This document shows, piece by piece, positions 54,541-64,000 of a stretch of 64,000 nt of DNA (position 1 is its first letter; the number at the start of each line of letters is the position of its first letter). This DNA is from Geosiphon pyriformis (taxonomy: Eukaryota > Glomeromycota > Glomeromycetes > Archaeosporales > Geosiphonaceae). Where the stretch lies: contig JAAOMT010000289.1 of assembly GCA_016748015.1 (NCBI GenBank), positions 68,131 to 132,130 on the forward strand, given 5' to 3'. Below the pieces are notes generated by a model. The model was not told where the DNA came from. It searched no databases and was given only the letters and a program-made list of their open reading frames with translations. The translations under genes and the position numbers were made by a program.

Positions 54541-56510
54541 GCAATTTAAGTTGGTGGAATGGTATGGTTGGAAGGGTTTGATCTTGGTGCTGCAACTTCA
54601 TCTTCAGAAAGTGCAGTTTGTTGAAAATCCGATTCCTCTGGTATTGTAAGATAACTGGGTTGAGTGTAATAGTGATTGGGTCTTTGCTGACCAGAATTTC
54701 GGGGAACCAACTAGTTATTTGGATTGATTCTGTTGTTGTTACTCTGCAATTGATTTTGGAGTGTAAATTGGTTATGTTGAACCAATCTTCTTGCTGGTAC
54801 TTGATATTGTTAAGTGGATGGTGTCTGATATGGCTGAATTGGTAAAGGTTGTTAATATTGTTGCTGTATTGGTTGTGGAGCTAGTGGATAGTAACTGTTT
54901 TGATTTTGTGGTCTTGGTGAATAATAGGTTGGTGGTGGAGATTGGTAATAAGATTGTTGTAATGAAGAATAATATTGATTACTCTTGTTTTGTTGGTCTC
55001 TTTGTAATTTCCTACAATCTTGTTTCCAGTGTTCTGGAATTTCACAATAATAACAATTTTGAGGTTGGTTGTTGGATGGTGATCCAAAATTGTTTTGGTT
55101 GTGTCATTGTGGGAGTTGATATCTTTGTGGTTGTTGTTGCTGTTGTTGTTGGTTTGTAAAATAGCTTTTAACCTTTTTTGTGAGTTGGTCTATCTTCTCT
55201 TCAGCTGCTGAGCTGGTTTCTCCAATTACAAGGTTTACAAGCTTGGTGTGATTTGCTTCTTCCATTGCCATTTCATAGCTCTTTGCATGTCTAATAGCAG
55301 TTGCTAAGTCTGTTAGAGCATGTAGACAGACTTTCTTAATCAGTTTGTCTTTTAATTCTGCTATAAACTGATCCAGAATTTGAGCATCAGAATAGTAGTT
55401 ATTGGTTTCCAATTGTCGGATTTGTTTGAGAAGTTTGTTAAATCTTCCAAGATAGGTTATAACAGTTTTAGATGTTTCTTGTTTGATATTGTGAAAGTGG
55501 TTTCTGAGAGTGATAGAGATATTGTTGTCAGTGAATTGTTGTAAAAAAACATTTTTGAATGCTTGTCAGTTTTCAAATGGTTCTTCTAAATTTTCAAACC
55601 ATTTTCTTGCTGTTCCTTGGAAAAAATAGAGAATTGCTTTAAGCATTCTTGTTGCAATCCAACCATTTACATCTCCTGTTTTTTGAACTTTGTTGAGCCA
55701 TTTTTGAGGACTGGTATTATTATCTTCACCTATGAATTCTGGAATCTTTGCAATGTAAGCAGTTGTCATTTTCTCTTTATTTTCTGTGGCTTCTCCTTGT
55801 TCTGATTCAGTTTCTTCACTTTCCAAATTTTCTGAATGATTACTTTTGTTTTCCTGCAAGTATTCAATAATATTGGTGCTTGTTGATATAGGTTTCTGCT
55901 GTTGAGTAGAATTTTTAGGTGACTGAAAATCTTCTGGTCTGAAGAAATGGTTAAGTGGTGAATTTGGTGTTTGTAATCGAGCAAGTGAAATTGGAAATGG
56001 TGTGATAGAAAGTGGTAATTTGACACTGGTTCCTTGTTCAGGTGTTTGCAAGTGTTTGGCAGTTGTCTTTGGTAGTATTGGAGTGTTTAGAACAGTTTTT
56101 GAGTGTTGTTTCACTTTTTGTTTGCCTTTGTTGCCTGTTTCTGTTTCTGATTCAAAGTCAAAAGAGTATTTAGACTGTACTGAGTATTTTTCTTCACAAT
56201 ACTTGATAATGTTGTAATTGAGTTCTTGAAAGTAGGTGGCAAGTGTTTCACTGTTAAGGTCTTTAGTTCCCAATTGTGAATAGTATACTAGATTATTGTA
56301 AAGGTTGCTTCTCACTTCTGAAATATTGTAATTTCCAAAAAGATAATTGTTGATACGGTTTTCAATGTATTGGTAGAGTGTTCTTTCAACAATTTCAATT
56401 CCGTCTGGAATGTTGAATCTCTGCTTGCAATGGGTGTAAATTGACTGATAATACTCTAGAGTTGTTGTGTCTGGTATGGTCGCTACTTTGAAGTTTGTTG
56501 TTTACTGTGT
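54541..56510 (-). pseudogene. gag of element C
   Basis: The open block 55566-56315 (249 residues) holds the N-terminal and capsid-like region (KMTTAYIAKIPEFIGEDNN, WLNKVQKTGDVNGWIATRM, YFFQGTARKWFENL). The block 55104-55412 holds the capsid end (AQILDQFIAELKDKLIKKV) and a polyQ linker. A zinc knuckle NCYYCEIPEHWKQDC (CX2CX4HX4C) lies near 55000-55050, then a Gln/Pro-rich tail. A few stops separate the blocks. Confidence 0.82.
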
Positions 56511-56517
56511 TATTTCT

Positions 56518-56533
56518 GTAAGAGAGCACCAAA
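56518..56533 (-). other. Primer-binding site of element C
   Basis: The element strand reads TTTGGTGCTCTCTTAC after the LTR. A weaker pairing partner, AAGAGACCAAA, lies about 20 nt upstream in U5. Confidence 0.7.
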
Positions 56534-57523
56534 TGTTACCAGAGGTTTTTGGTCTCTTTTTTTGAATGTTGTAACTGTCTGTTGGTTGCAAATTCACGTT
56601 TTTTAGAAGTAGTTGAACCTTCAATAACTGAATTTATCTTCAAATTATCTCCTATAATTTGACTGCTGGGCTTATAAATGGAATGACCAATTTCTTGCCA
56701 GTTACTTTATGTAATTACATTGTAGTAAACATCAACTCTTTTCCAGAAATTGCTCGTCTGGAAGCTCACTAAAAATGTGTAGTTATTTTGCTGTAAAAAT
56801 CAACTCTTCTACAGGAATCTTGTCTGTAGGCTACTCTAATGATTGTAATAAGAAAAGAAAAGAAAAATAAAAGAAATGTAAAAGAAATAGAATTTTATCA
56901 AGGAAAACATTTTCTATTCAGGCCTGAAGTCATTAACAGTTTACTGAAATTGGTAGCTAATCAATTTCAAAACGTTAGTTGGGTTTTGGGAATTTTCCAA
57001 GTGCAATAATTAAAGAATTTGGTTTTTCAAATTATTTGATATTTATTTTTTTTTGTGTGTGTAGGAATGGTTCTAAGTAATAAATCTAAAGTAAGATACA
57101 TTTTCTTGAAGAAAAAAACTCTTCTTTTATACAACTTGTTGTAGTACTAGTTTATAAATTTGCATTTTTTCTCTTTGCTCAAATTTTGGTAAATTAAAGA
57201 TATATTTTGATGGACTACAAGTTATTTCGCTGAACTATTGATTAATTTGGATAAACTATTCATAATTTCAGCGAATTTCTATAAATTTCGGCAAATTTTT
57301 TATAAATTTCAGCAAATTTTTAAATGTTACAAAGTTCAGGGTATTGTGTAATTTGATCATCTTACTTTTTGTTATACTAATTGGATTATTTAATTGAATT
57401 ATGATATGTAATAATTGATTAAATAATAAATGATAATTTGAAATGATATTAATATACTAATTAATTATAGGAATTATAAGGGTAATTTCATGCTAATTAA
57501 TAGCTAAAATTCTACTGGTAACA
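56534..57523 (-). repeat. 5' LTR of element C
   Basis: 990 bp, very similar to 37432-38420. TATA box TATAAAAG on the minus strand at 57124-57131; the 20-bp boxes (about 57265-57325) have lost most CpGs. Confidence 0.95.
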
Positions 57524-57527
57524 GTGA

Positions 57528-57711
57528 TCATCATTTCAACCATTAGCAGTAATTGTTTTCTTAGCATTCACAATCCAAGAATATGTGTTATTTTTTTCAC
57601 CAGAAAATTTCTCCAATTTAGCAATATCCCAGTAAGCCATTATTACTCATAAAAATATAAGAAATATATATTAGCATAGTTATTAACCAATTAGAAGTAG
57701 ACATAGTAAAA
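57528..57711 (-). pseudogene. gag of element E, N-terminal remainder
   Basis: It continues the gag frame cut at 37431. The minus strand reads MAYWDIAKLEKFSGEK from about 57640, matching B's gag near 50580. Sequence from 57640 to 57711 does not match B and may be the E leader. Element F or its LTR begins next. Confidence 0.7.
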
Positions 57712-57719
57712 TGTGGAAT

Positions 57720-57855
57720 TCTAGGATTCCTCTCAGGAATTGTAGGATTCCAAAAATTACAGGATTCTCACAAGAAATTGCAGGATTCCAGAATTCCAGG
57801 ATTCCTCTCAAAGAAATTGCAGGATTCCTGTTGTGAAGAATTGAGGAATTGAGGA
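57720..57855. repeat. AGGATTCC repeat in LTR F
   Basis: Six to eight imperfect copies of (GC)AGGATTCC and GAATTGAGGAAT, directly upstream of the TATA box: another family-specific promoter-proximal array. Confidence 0.75.
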
Positions 57856-57867
57856 ATCTCAATTATG

Positions 57868-57875
57868 TATATATA
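57868..57875 (+). promoter_or_regulatory. TATA box of LTR F
   Basis: TATATATA, followed after about 30 bp by the likely transcript start. It lies about 155 bp into the LTR. Confidence 0.55.
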
Positions 57876-58436
57876 GCAGTAGGATTAAAAGCTAAAAAAA
57901 CAGATCTCTCAGTTTAGATTTCATCTAAACAACTTTCTAAACCACAAATAAATAACTGTTTGTTATCTCAAACCCACTGCCACTATCAACACTTTATGTT
58001 GATAGTAATTGATACTTAATCACACTGGAACAATAGTTCTTGATCATAGCTATTGACAGAATACTAACTTGCAAATTGCCTTGGCTTATTTCTTTTCTTC
58101 CTTTATTTTCTTTTTTTTTCTTTATTTTTTGCTTTGATTTTATTGTTGTTTACTAACTCTATTGAGGATTAACACGCAAGATACTGACATCAGGATAAAT
58201 GTGACTGGTAAAAGACCCAGAAATAAGGGTAGAACACTTGATTGAGAATAGCTTACCAAGAGGAATACTGGCTATCAAGCTGAGAAAAAAATTGATGAAA
58301 CTGCAGTTTTGGGAAGTTATGGATAAAATTATTACTATTGAATCTCTGTCTATTATACAAAGAACTCAACCAAACCCTTCGGATACAAATCTTTTAGACA
58401 CAAACTTTCAGATCACTATCAACTGCAACTAGATTT

Positions 58437-58504
58437 GAGCACCAAGTTACAAATGTGTTATCTAATTCAACACCAGAAATAGTTACTTGTAACATTTGGT
58501 GCTC
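58437..58504. repeat. U5-PBS inverted repeat of element F
   Basis: GAGCACCAA (58437-58445) is the exact complement of TTGGTGCTC (58496-58504) in the PBS, with about 50 nt between. This shorter form of the A/B hairpin occurs in a diverged LTR. Confidence 0.8.
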
Positions 58505-58510
58505 CCTATA
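58495..58510 (+). other. Primer-binding site of element F
   Basis: TTTGGTGCTCCCTATA immediately after the LTR, the same core as A, B and C. Confidence 0.72.
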
Positions 58511-58519
58511 AGGTATAAT

Positions 58520-60360
58520 CATACAGAGAACCAGCACCAACACAAATTTAAAAGTGGCAGAATCAGAAAACATAAGAGCAAACCATCTAGGATTTGCAAA
58601 ATTCTTATTTCAACACTACTGTTAACATTTGGGATTAAATCACAACCACATATCAGTGGAATCAGCTTTCAATTTCTATGTCAATGAAAAAATTGCCTAT
58701 CTGTTAAGAACACTAGTAAATATTGAATCGGCAAGAAAAGCCTTTTACAGTGAATTAATTCAAAATATCAATCTGCCAACAAATCACAATTTTGCCTTCA
58801 TTATCATGGAAATCAACAAAGAAATTGAACACCACATACAGCAAAGATACTTCATTACTTATGCGAGCAAAGGCAAAGGAAAACTGCAAACACCAGTAGT
58901 AACACCTAAAAAAATATAACCACCTACTTGGAAGAAAACAAGAGTTGAGTCCTCAACTAATCTATTATATCACTATACACCCGGAAACACTATTAATATT
59001 ACATTTACCAGTATGGCCACATCAAACATGACATTAGCATTTGGACAATTCCCATTTCAAAGTAAACAAAGGAAAGCAGAGTTATTAAGACCATATAGTG
59101 TATATTTTGAAGAATTTAACTTGTGATTATCAACACCATCAGGACTTTAATTGCTACCATCTCTCCCAGATTTCGGAATTTCTGATCCATGAGAAGTAAC
59201 GGAATCAGAAGAAGAAAAAAAAAAAAAAAAGCTGAAGATTAAGAATTTACTTACCAGAACTCGATCACTAAAAACCCAGAATTTGAAACCCCGAATTTTC
59301 AAACCCAGCAAAATCTAAACCTAGAAAATCTGGAAATTGAAACTTCAAATATTCAGACACTGCCAACTCAAGATAATCGAAACCCTGATTTAATAAATTA
59401 ACAAAACTTACCTCCAGTAATTATCATCAATCAACCACTGATTAATCCAATAGCCAAATCCATACAACTGCCACTTTAACTACTATTCCAACAACCCGTG
59501 CAACAACAACCACTTCAACTACCACCACAACAACCCAACTTAGATCCAATGACCTACGCACCAATTACAAAACTTGACAATTTTACCAGCAAAAAGAATA
59601 ACACTCAAATATGGCTCAATGATATTGAAAAAGCCATAGTGGCCAATGGATGGAACAACAGTAGAGTCCTTCAAGTGATCTCCTATTTTCTCAAATATAC
59701 TGCCAACTTGTGATATTAAAGCCTAGCCACCAAACCACAAATTTTCAATGAGTTCAAAACAGAATTCTTAAGATACTTTAGTAATAACAATAGTATCAAT
59801 TGCTTGACCAACACATTCACCACCATCAAACAAGGGGACACAGAAGCAGTCACTACTTACTTGGAACGCTTCTATAGAAATCTGTGCCAAATTCAGACAA
59901 TCCAAGCTGATTACTTTACAATGCCACAGATCTTGAACCAGTTCATCAGAGGATTATACAGTAGCATCTTTCAGTGAGTACATCTAATGCATCCAGTTGA
60001 CCTCCCAACCACCATTACCCACACCAGAGATTTTGAAACAGCCAAGCTAGAAGCCAACCACACTCAAGCTGTAAATTTAGTGATGAACGGATCATCTGAC
60101 TTGGATTCCAAACTGAAACAATTCAGTAATACAATTTATCAGAAACTAGAGAAATACTTAGCTAACAATTGTGCAATCTATCAACCACCACAACAACACA
60201 ATAATTCAGGAAACATGAATCATTTTCAAAATCAATCACGTCTATCAACATTATTATTATCATCATTACCCAATCAGCCATGACAGCCAAAAACATGTGT
60301 TTGCCACAACTGTGGTAAACAAGGTCATATTAGAGCTAACTGTTGATTTTATAGCAACAA
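58520..60360 (+). pseudogene. gag of element F (broken)
   Basis: Blocks at 58629-58919, 59498-59713 (PITKLDNFTSKKNNTQIW, an E/B-like capsid start) and 59987-60283 (TRDFETAKLEANHTQAVNL). A canonical CCHC knuckle, VCHNCGKQGHIRANC, lies at about 60298-60345. An Asn/Gln/Pro-rich spacer precedes the capsid part. Stops lie between blocks. Confidence 0.8.
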
Positions 60361-60646
60361 TCCATGATTGGGAAATCAATATCAAAACCCTGATCGCAGA
60401 TTTCAGACTCAGAATCACTACCCAAATCAAGACCAATATCAAACCACTTACCTGTCAATGATGCAGCAACCAATCTATCAACTGCCAGTATATCAACCTC
60501 CAATTTATCAACTGCAATCACTAGTAATTTATCAGCCGCAGCCCCAAATAATTTATCAGCCCCAACAACCAATTTAAACACCACTCCAAAACCCCACTCA
60601 AATAACATCAGGAAACCCAAGACCTAGAATCACTCAAAACTGGAGA

Positions 60647-61290
60647 TTGGCAATGGTTGTTCATCAACTGATCTCCAGTTCCTCTCACCAATCATCAGGC
60701 TCTCGACAGCAGAATCTGGGTATTGGTTTTACCCAAAACCCGAATTCTCAGAACTATTTAAGTCTCCTGGTTATCCCAGAAGATGCTACTACCAACAACT
60801 CAGAATTCAACCCATCCCAAACAACACTCACCAACAATATTCCACCAGTAACAGTCACCGAAAACAAATCTCTCGCAGCCATCTTTCCTTTCAAATTGGA
60901 GGAAACCATCAACTTACCTTTGTTCAGTGGAGCAGCACTCAAAGAGAAACCCATCACTGTGATGTACACTGATGCAAAAGTTGATGGTCACTCCATCAAA
61001 CTGATCCTAGATAGTGAATCAGCTGGCAGCATCATCACAAGACAACTCATGAATTAATTAGGTTACTGAGTTAATTGCACTGTCAGCACCAGGATTATTA
61101 CAGCCAATGGAGTGACCAAAACACCCATTGGAGAGATTGATGATTTCTCCATAGAAGTCAATGACATCATAGTACCAATCAAAGTACTCATTATGAAAGC
61201 CACTCAATACCAAGCACTTGTTGGGAATAACTGGCTGTCCAAAACCAACATGACTCTAGATTAGAACACCCAAGAGCTCCAGCTTAGCCA
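60647..61290 (+). pseudogene. Aspartic protease of element F (inactive)
   Basis: IPPVTVTENKSLAAIFPF, then HSIKLILDSESAGSIITRQL: the active-site DSG has become DSE. The frame then passes stops into RIITANGVTKTPIGEIDDF and ALVGNNWLSKTNMTLD. Confidence 0.8.
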
Positions 61291-61552
61291 GAATGGTCAA
61301 CACACATGGGTACCAGCCACATGTGGCCACTTCAAGCCCATTACCATATCATCAACACCACTTATCGAATTCAAGGAAGAAAAAGCGAAACCCATCTAGG
61401 AAGCATACCAAGTCTCGTGGGCTGACATCAACCACAATGAACTGCTGCCAATACTTGCCTGGAACAAGAATGACAATAAAAAGAAGAAACAAAGAGAAAA
61501 ACCTACCTGGAAAGCCACCATCGATGCTTGGACTGACAACAACCAAAGCGAG

Positions 61553-62224
61553 ATGCCACCAATTCTAGATTGGGAAGAAAAGAACAAGAAAAAAGGGAAA
61601 GGAAGGGAAGAAAACATACCTAAAGAAACCACTACTGTAGAAGAAATAACTAGTGGCTGGGAAAGGGAATATTCATGTGAACCAATAAAAAAGCCACCAT
61701 ATATACCTTTCAAATGCAAGGACTGTAGGAAAAAACTGTCCTCAATGAGAGCTTGGGTAGCACCAGATGAAGACTACTAAACACAAACCCATTACTATTG
61801 GAAGCTCTGCCATAGGAAATGATATGGCTACCCAAAAAAACAAAGCAAGTGGGACAACAAACCATGTTTCACTTGCAGCGAACAATTACTCGACAAAGGA
61901 ATGTGTAATGCTTCATGCCAATACATGATCCTCATTAGTAACTGGGTGAGTTGTAGTATGCCCATCACAGCAGCATGACACCGAGCTATATCCTGCCTAG
62001 ACAGCTATCCACATGACAAGAACAAGATCTGGCAAATGGCCAATACCAAAGTAGAAGGTGCTTTGCCTAATGAAATTCTGGAGATCAAGAATAACCCTCC
62101 AGAACCAACAGATATTGTTTTGGTTCTCAACCCAGATGTCTTTATTAACTTAGAAAATAGTCCAGAAGAATTCCATGAACACTATTAGAATCTAGCACCT
62201 ACAAGAGAAAAGCAAGAGCAACGC
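61553..62224 (+). pseudogene. Cysteine-rich region of element F
   Basis: YIPFKCKDCRKKLSSMRAWV, then a YYWKLCHRK segment, NKPCFTCSEQLLDKGMCN and further residues to the dUTPase. It shares CxxC order and KKLSSM with element C and CxxC-KKLSIM with element E. It is interrupted by several TAG/TGA codons at former Gln/Trp positions. Confidence 0.68.
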
Positions 62225-63076
62225 TTGGAAGAAATCAACACCCAATTATGTGACCACTGTTTGATTCCATATGACTTCCAATTCTGTAATGATTGTGATC
62301 TCATCTACAATCTACCACCATGCATGATCTACACGATCCCCAAAGAAAAAAAACCAATCAACAACTGCACATCAAAATCGGAATCAAGTTCCAACCCCGA
62401 TTCAAACTCCAACAACAATGATAACAAAAATAACGGTTCCAGCTCCATTCAAAATGGCTATAATAATGACAATGATTCTAACTCAGATTCAAACTCAGAT
62501 TTAAACTATGAACAATATATTGCATTCTCTGACTTTACTAAGAAGCAAGAACTAAAATGGTTCAGTGATAATAATAAAGGTATTATGTCAGAACGTGCGC
62601 ATGATACTGATGCAAGATTTGATCTAAGATATCCAGGAAAAGATGCCATCAAATTGGAACCTCATTTATGCACTTGCATTGATCTGAAAATAGTACTGGA
62701 AATTCCAGCAACAACAATGGTTCAATTAGCATCTAGGAGTAGTTTAGCGAAAAAGGGAATAAACATCAGAGGAAGAATAATTGATGCAGAATATGTAGAA
62801 AATATCATTACTATGCTACAAAATGACTCAGAAAAGGTCTATGTTATAGAGCCAAATGAAAGGATAGCACAGGCAATATTTCTGTCTCTGGTGAAAATAG
62901 CTCAATTAGTTTCAGTGAGAAATAGAAAAAAATTAGGGATAACAGCAAGAGGGATACAGAGATTTGAATCAATGGGTAGAATAGATGTACCAGTCAATAT
63001 GGTGGAGAAAAAAATTATTGGCCAAGGAGAAATTATCTCAACCAGTCAAACAATTTCTATTTCACCATATAGCTGA
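62225..63076 (+). CDS. dUTPase of element F (motif glycines lost)
   Basis: A 283-residue open frame. N-terminal cluster LCDHCLIPYDFQFCNDCDL, an Asn/Ser/Asp-rich spacer, then motif 1 HDTDARFDLRYPGKD (Gly to Arg), motif 2 LASRSSLAKKGI (intact), motif 3 GRIIDAEYVENIITMLQN (two Gly to Glu), motif 4 ERIAQAIFLSL and motif 5 RFESMGR (Gly to Glu). The frame is open but the active site is probably dead. All changes fit G-to-A transitions. Confidence 0.82.
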   Translation: MEEINTQLCDHCLIPYDFQFCNDCDLIYNLPPCMIYTIPKEKKPINNCTSKSESSSNPDSNSNNNDNKNNGSSSIQNGYNNDNDSNSDSNSDLNYEQYIAFSDFTKKQELKWFSDNNKGIMSERAHDTDARFDLRYPGKDAIKLEPHLCTCIDLKIVLEIPATTMVQLASRSSLAKKGINIRGRIIDAEYVENIITMLQNDSEKVYVIEPNERIAQAIFLSLVKIAQLVSVRNRKKLGITARGIQRFESMGRIDVPVNMVEKKIIGQGEIISTSQTISISPYS

Positions 63077-63079
63077 TAC

Positions 63080-63366
63080 ATGTTAGCAATAGAAAGAAGA
63101 GAAAAGGAACAAAAACAGATTTTTGAAGCAAAAGCAACTCTTTGTGAATCAGAAGAAATTGGATTTATCAATCTACACATACCAGCCAAGAGCCATAACC
63201 ATATCAAAATTCCCATTTACAACAACACCAGAAATGTTGTAGAGATACTGGAAGGAACCACTCTCGAATATTTAACCACGGAAATTGAAGATCAAGCACC
63301 AAGCAGCATTTCAAATTTTTCACAGCTTTGTGGATATGTGGACATTACATCACAAACCATCTATGG
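63080..63366 (+). pseudogene. Post-dUTPase beta segment of element F
   Basis: GFINLHIPAKSHNHIKIPIY, then VVEILEGTTLEYLTTEIED, the same domain as in B, C and E. It is cut at 63367 by the C-family LTR. Confidence 0.75.
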
Positions 63367-64000
63367 TGTTACCAGTAGAATTTTAGCTATTAATTAGCAT
63401 GAAATTTCCTTTATAATTCCTATCATTAATTAGCATATATTATTATCGTTTCGAATTTCACTTATTATTTAATCAAATTAGCAATTATCATCATTTAATC
63501 AATAACCCGATTTGGACCATAGAAATTGAGATGATCAATTTACACAATACCCTGAACCATATAACATAGCCAAAATTCGCCGAAATTAATGAAAATTGGC
63601 CGAAATAATTCATAGTTCAGCGAAATAACTTGTAGTTCGCCGAAATGTATCTTTAGTTCACCGAAATTCTAGAAAAAAGAAAAAGTGCAAGTTCAAAGAC
63701 TAGTACTACAACAAGTTGTATAAAAGAAGAGCTTCTCTCTTCAAGAAAATGTATCTTCTCATATCTTACCATAGTATCTTACTTTAGGTATCTTAATTAG
63801 AACAAATCACTTTTTACATATCTCAAATAAAAATTAAATATTCGAAAACCAAATCCTTTGATTATTACACTTGAAATTCTCTCAACACAACTAACATTTT
63901 GAAATTGATTAGCTACCAATTTCAGTAATCTGTTAGTGACTCCAGGCCTGGATAGAAAACGTTTCCTTGACAAAATTCTATTTCTTTACGTTTCTTTTAT
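63367..64000 (+). repeat. C-family LTR inserted in element F (partial)
   Basis: The reverse complement of LTR C: TGTTACCAGTAGAATTTTAGC onward, 634 of about 990 bp before the window ends. It is on the opposite strand to element C. It has a TATAAAAG box at 63719-63726 and five TTCGCCGAAAT-type boxes at about 63575-63672. Whether a full element follows is outside the window. The left flank ATGG would be the target duplication. Confidence 0.92.
63719..63726 (+). promoter_or_regulatory. TATA box of the C-family LTR
   Basis: TATAAAAG in GTTGTATAAAAGAAGAGC, identical in context to element C's 5' LTR. Confidence 0.6.

Larger units (their letters stand above)
37432..57523 (-). mobile_element. Element C: full-length Ty3/gypsy element, split by element B
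   Basis: LTRs 37432-38420 and 56534-57523 (989 and 990 bp), flanked by GTGA (37428-37431 and 57524-57527). Without B (42352-52512 plus 4 bp) it is about 9.9 kb. Minus-strand order: gag, protease, Cys-rich region, dUTPase, second beta segment, RT, RNase H, integrase, env-position ORF. B entered at the dUTPase tail; removing B and one ATGT restores an in-frame IPNVYIPKG. The whole element sits in the gag of E. Confidence 0.95.
57712..58494 (+). repeat. 5' LTR of element F (left end uncertain)
   Basis: It ends TTACTTGTAACA right before the PBS. It has a TATATATA box at 57868-57875 and, upstream of it, a repeat of GCAGGATTCC-type units (57720-57855). The left end is placed at the first TG before that repeat, but no partner LTR is available to confirm it. 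Confidence 0.6.
57712..63366 (+). mobile_element. Element F: plus-strand Ty3/gypsy element, 5' half
   Basis: The only plus-strand member of the nest. 5' LTR (about 57712-58494), PBS 58495-58510, gag, protease, Cys-rich region, dUTPase and tail, then interrupted at 63367 by a C-family LTR. RT and beyond are outside the window. Its LTR is distantly homologous to the A/B/E LTRs. Many Gly and Trp codons are changed by G-to-A. Confidence 0.85.

Noticed and set aside
54618-55159. Long Val/Leu-rich plus-strand frames looking like membrane proteins
   Set aside because: They are the antisense of the Gln/Asn-rich gag of element C; Gln/Asn codons read backwards give Leu/Val.
58238-58432. Plus-strand frame inside LTR F
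   Set aside because: It falls within the LTR and aligns at the nucleotide level with the A/B/E LTRs, not with a protein.
60336-60620. Minus-strand frame rich in Asp/Leu/Val
   Set aside because: Antisense of the gag tail of element F (Tyr/Gln/Pro repeats).

Overview
The window is a eukaryotic, very AT-rich and intron-rich piece of DNA, most likely from a glomeromycotan (arbuscular mycorrhizal) fungus such as Rhizophagus. That assignment is an inference. It rests on short fungal introns (about 70-90 bp), compact eukaryotic genes, a LINE whose RNase H and zinc-knuckle 3' part resembles elements common in that group, and dense decayed Ty3/gypsy LTR retrotransposons. I saw no bacterial operons, CRISPR array or convincing tRNA/rRNA gene.

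Layout: (1) 1-6.55 kb: a decayed minus-strand Ty3/gypsy element (G), split by a complete 3.35-kb non-autonomous LTR element (A, 2278-5631, perfect 4-bp target duplication ATGT), then a truncated LTR. (2) 6.6-8.65 kb: the 3' half of a LINE. (3) 9.5-21.2 kb: a host-gene island of five intact multi-exon genes whose splice phases I checked exon by exon: a small C2-domain protein (minus), nicotinamide riboside kinase NRK1 (minus), the Rab7-GEF subunit CCZ1 (plus), the HECT-like E3 ligase UBE3D/Ipa1 (minus) and mitochondrial phenylalanyl-tRNA synthetase FARS2 (plus). (4) 21.2-64 kb: a retrotransposon nest. Old element H (about 22.6-29.3 kb and presumably beyond) contains E (29344 onward). E is split by C (37432-57523, perfect TSD GTGA). 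C is split by B (42352-52512, two 1063-bp LTRs, near-perfect TSD). E is also abutted by plus-strand element F (about 57.7 kb onward), which is itself entered at 63367 by a second C-family LTR running off the window.

Where order can be read, the Ty3/gypsy elements share an unusual plan: gag with CCHC knuckle, aspartic protease, a cysteine-rich CxxC region, a trimeric-type dUTPase plus a second beta-type segment, RT, RNase H, integrase, then an extra ORF in the env position without membrane segments. All copies are decayed, largely by C-to-T/G-to-A transitions. Integrase Asp1 is Asn in all five readable copies and the RT YLDD box is altered in all five readable copies.

The host genes are unrelated housekeeping genes (NAD+ salvage, vacuolar trafficking, ubiquitin/pre-mRNA 3'-end processing, mitochondrial translation). 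NRK1/CCZ1 and UBE3D/FARS2 are divergent pairs that may share promoters. The most novel material is the retroelement architecture: dUTPase plus Cys-rich module, the env-position ORF, the inverted repeat joining U5 to the primer-binding site, and the 10-bp and 20-bp phased repeats in the LTRs.
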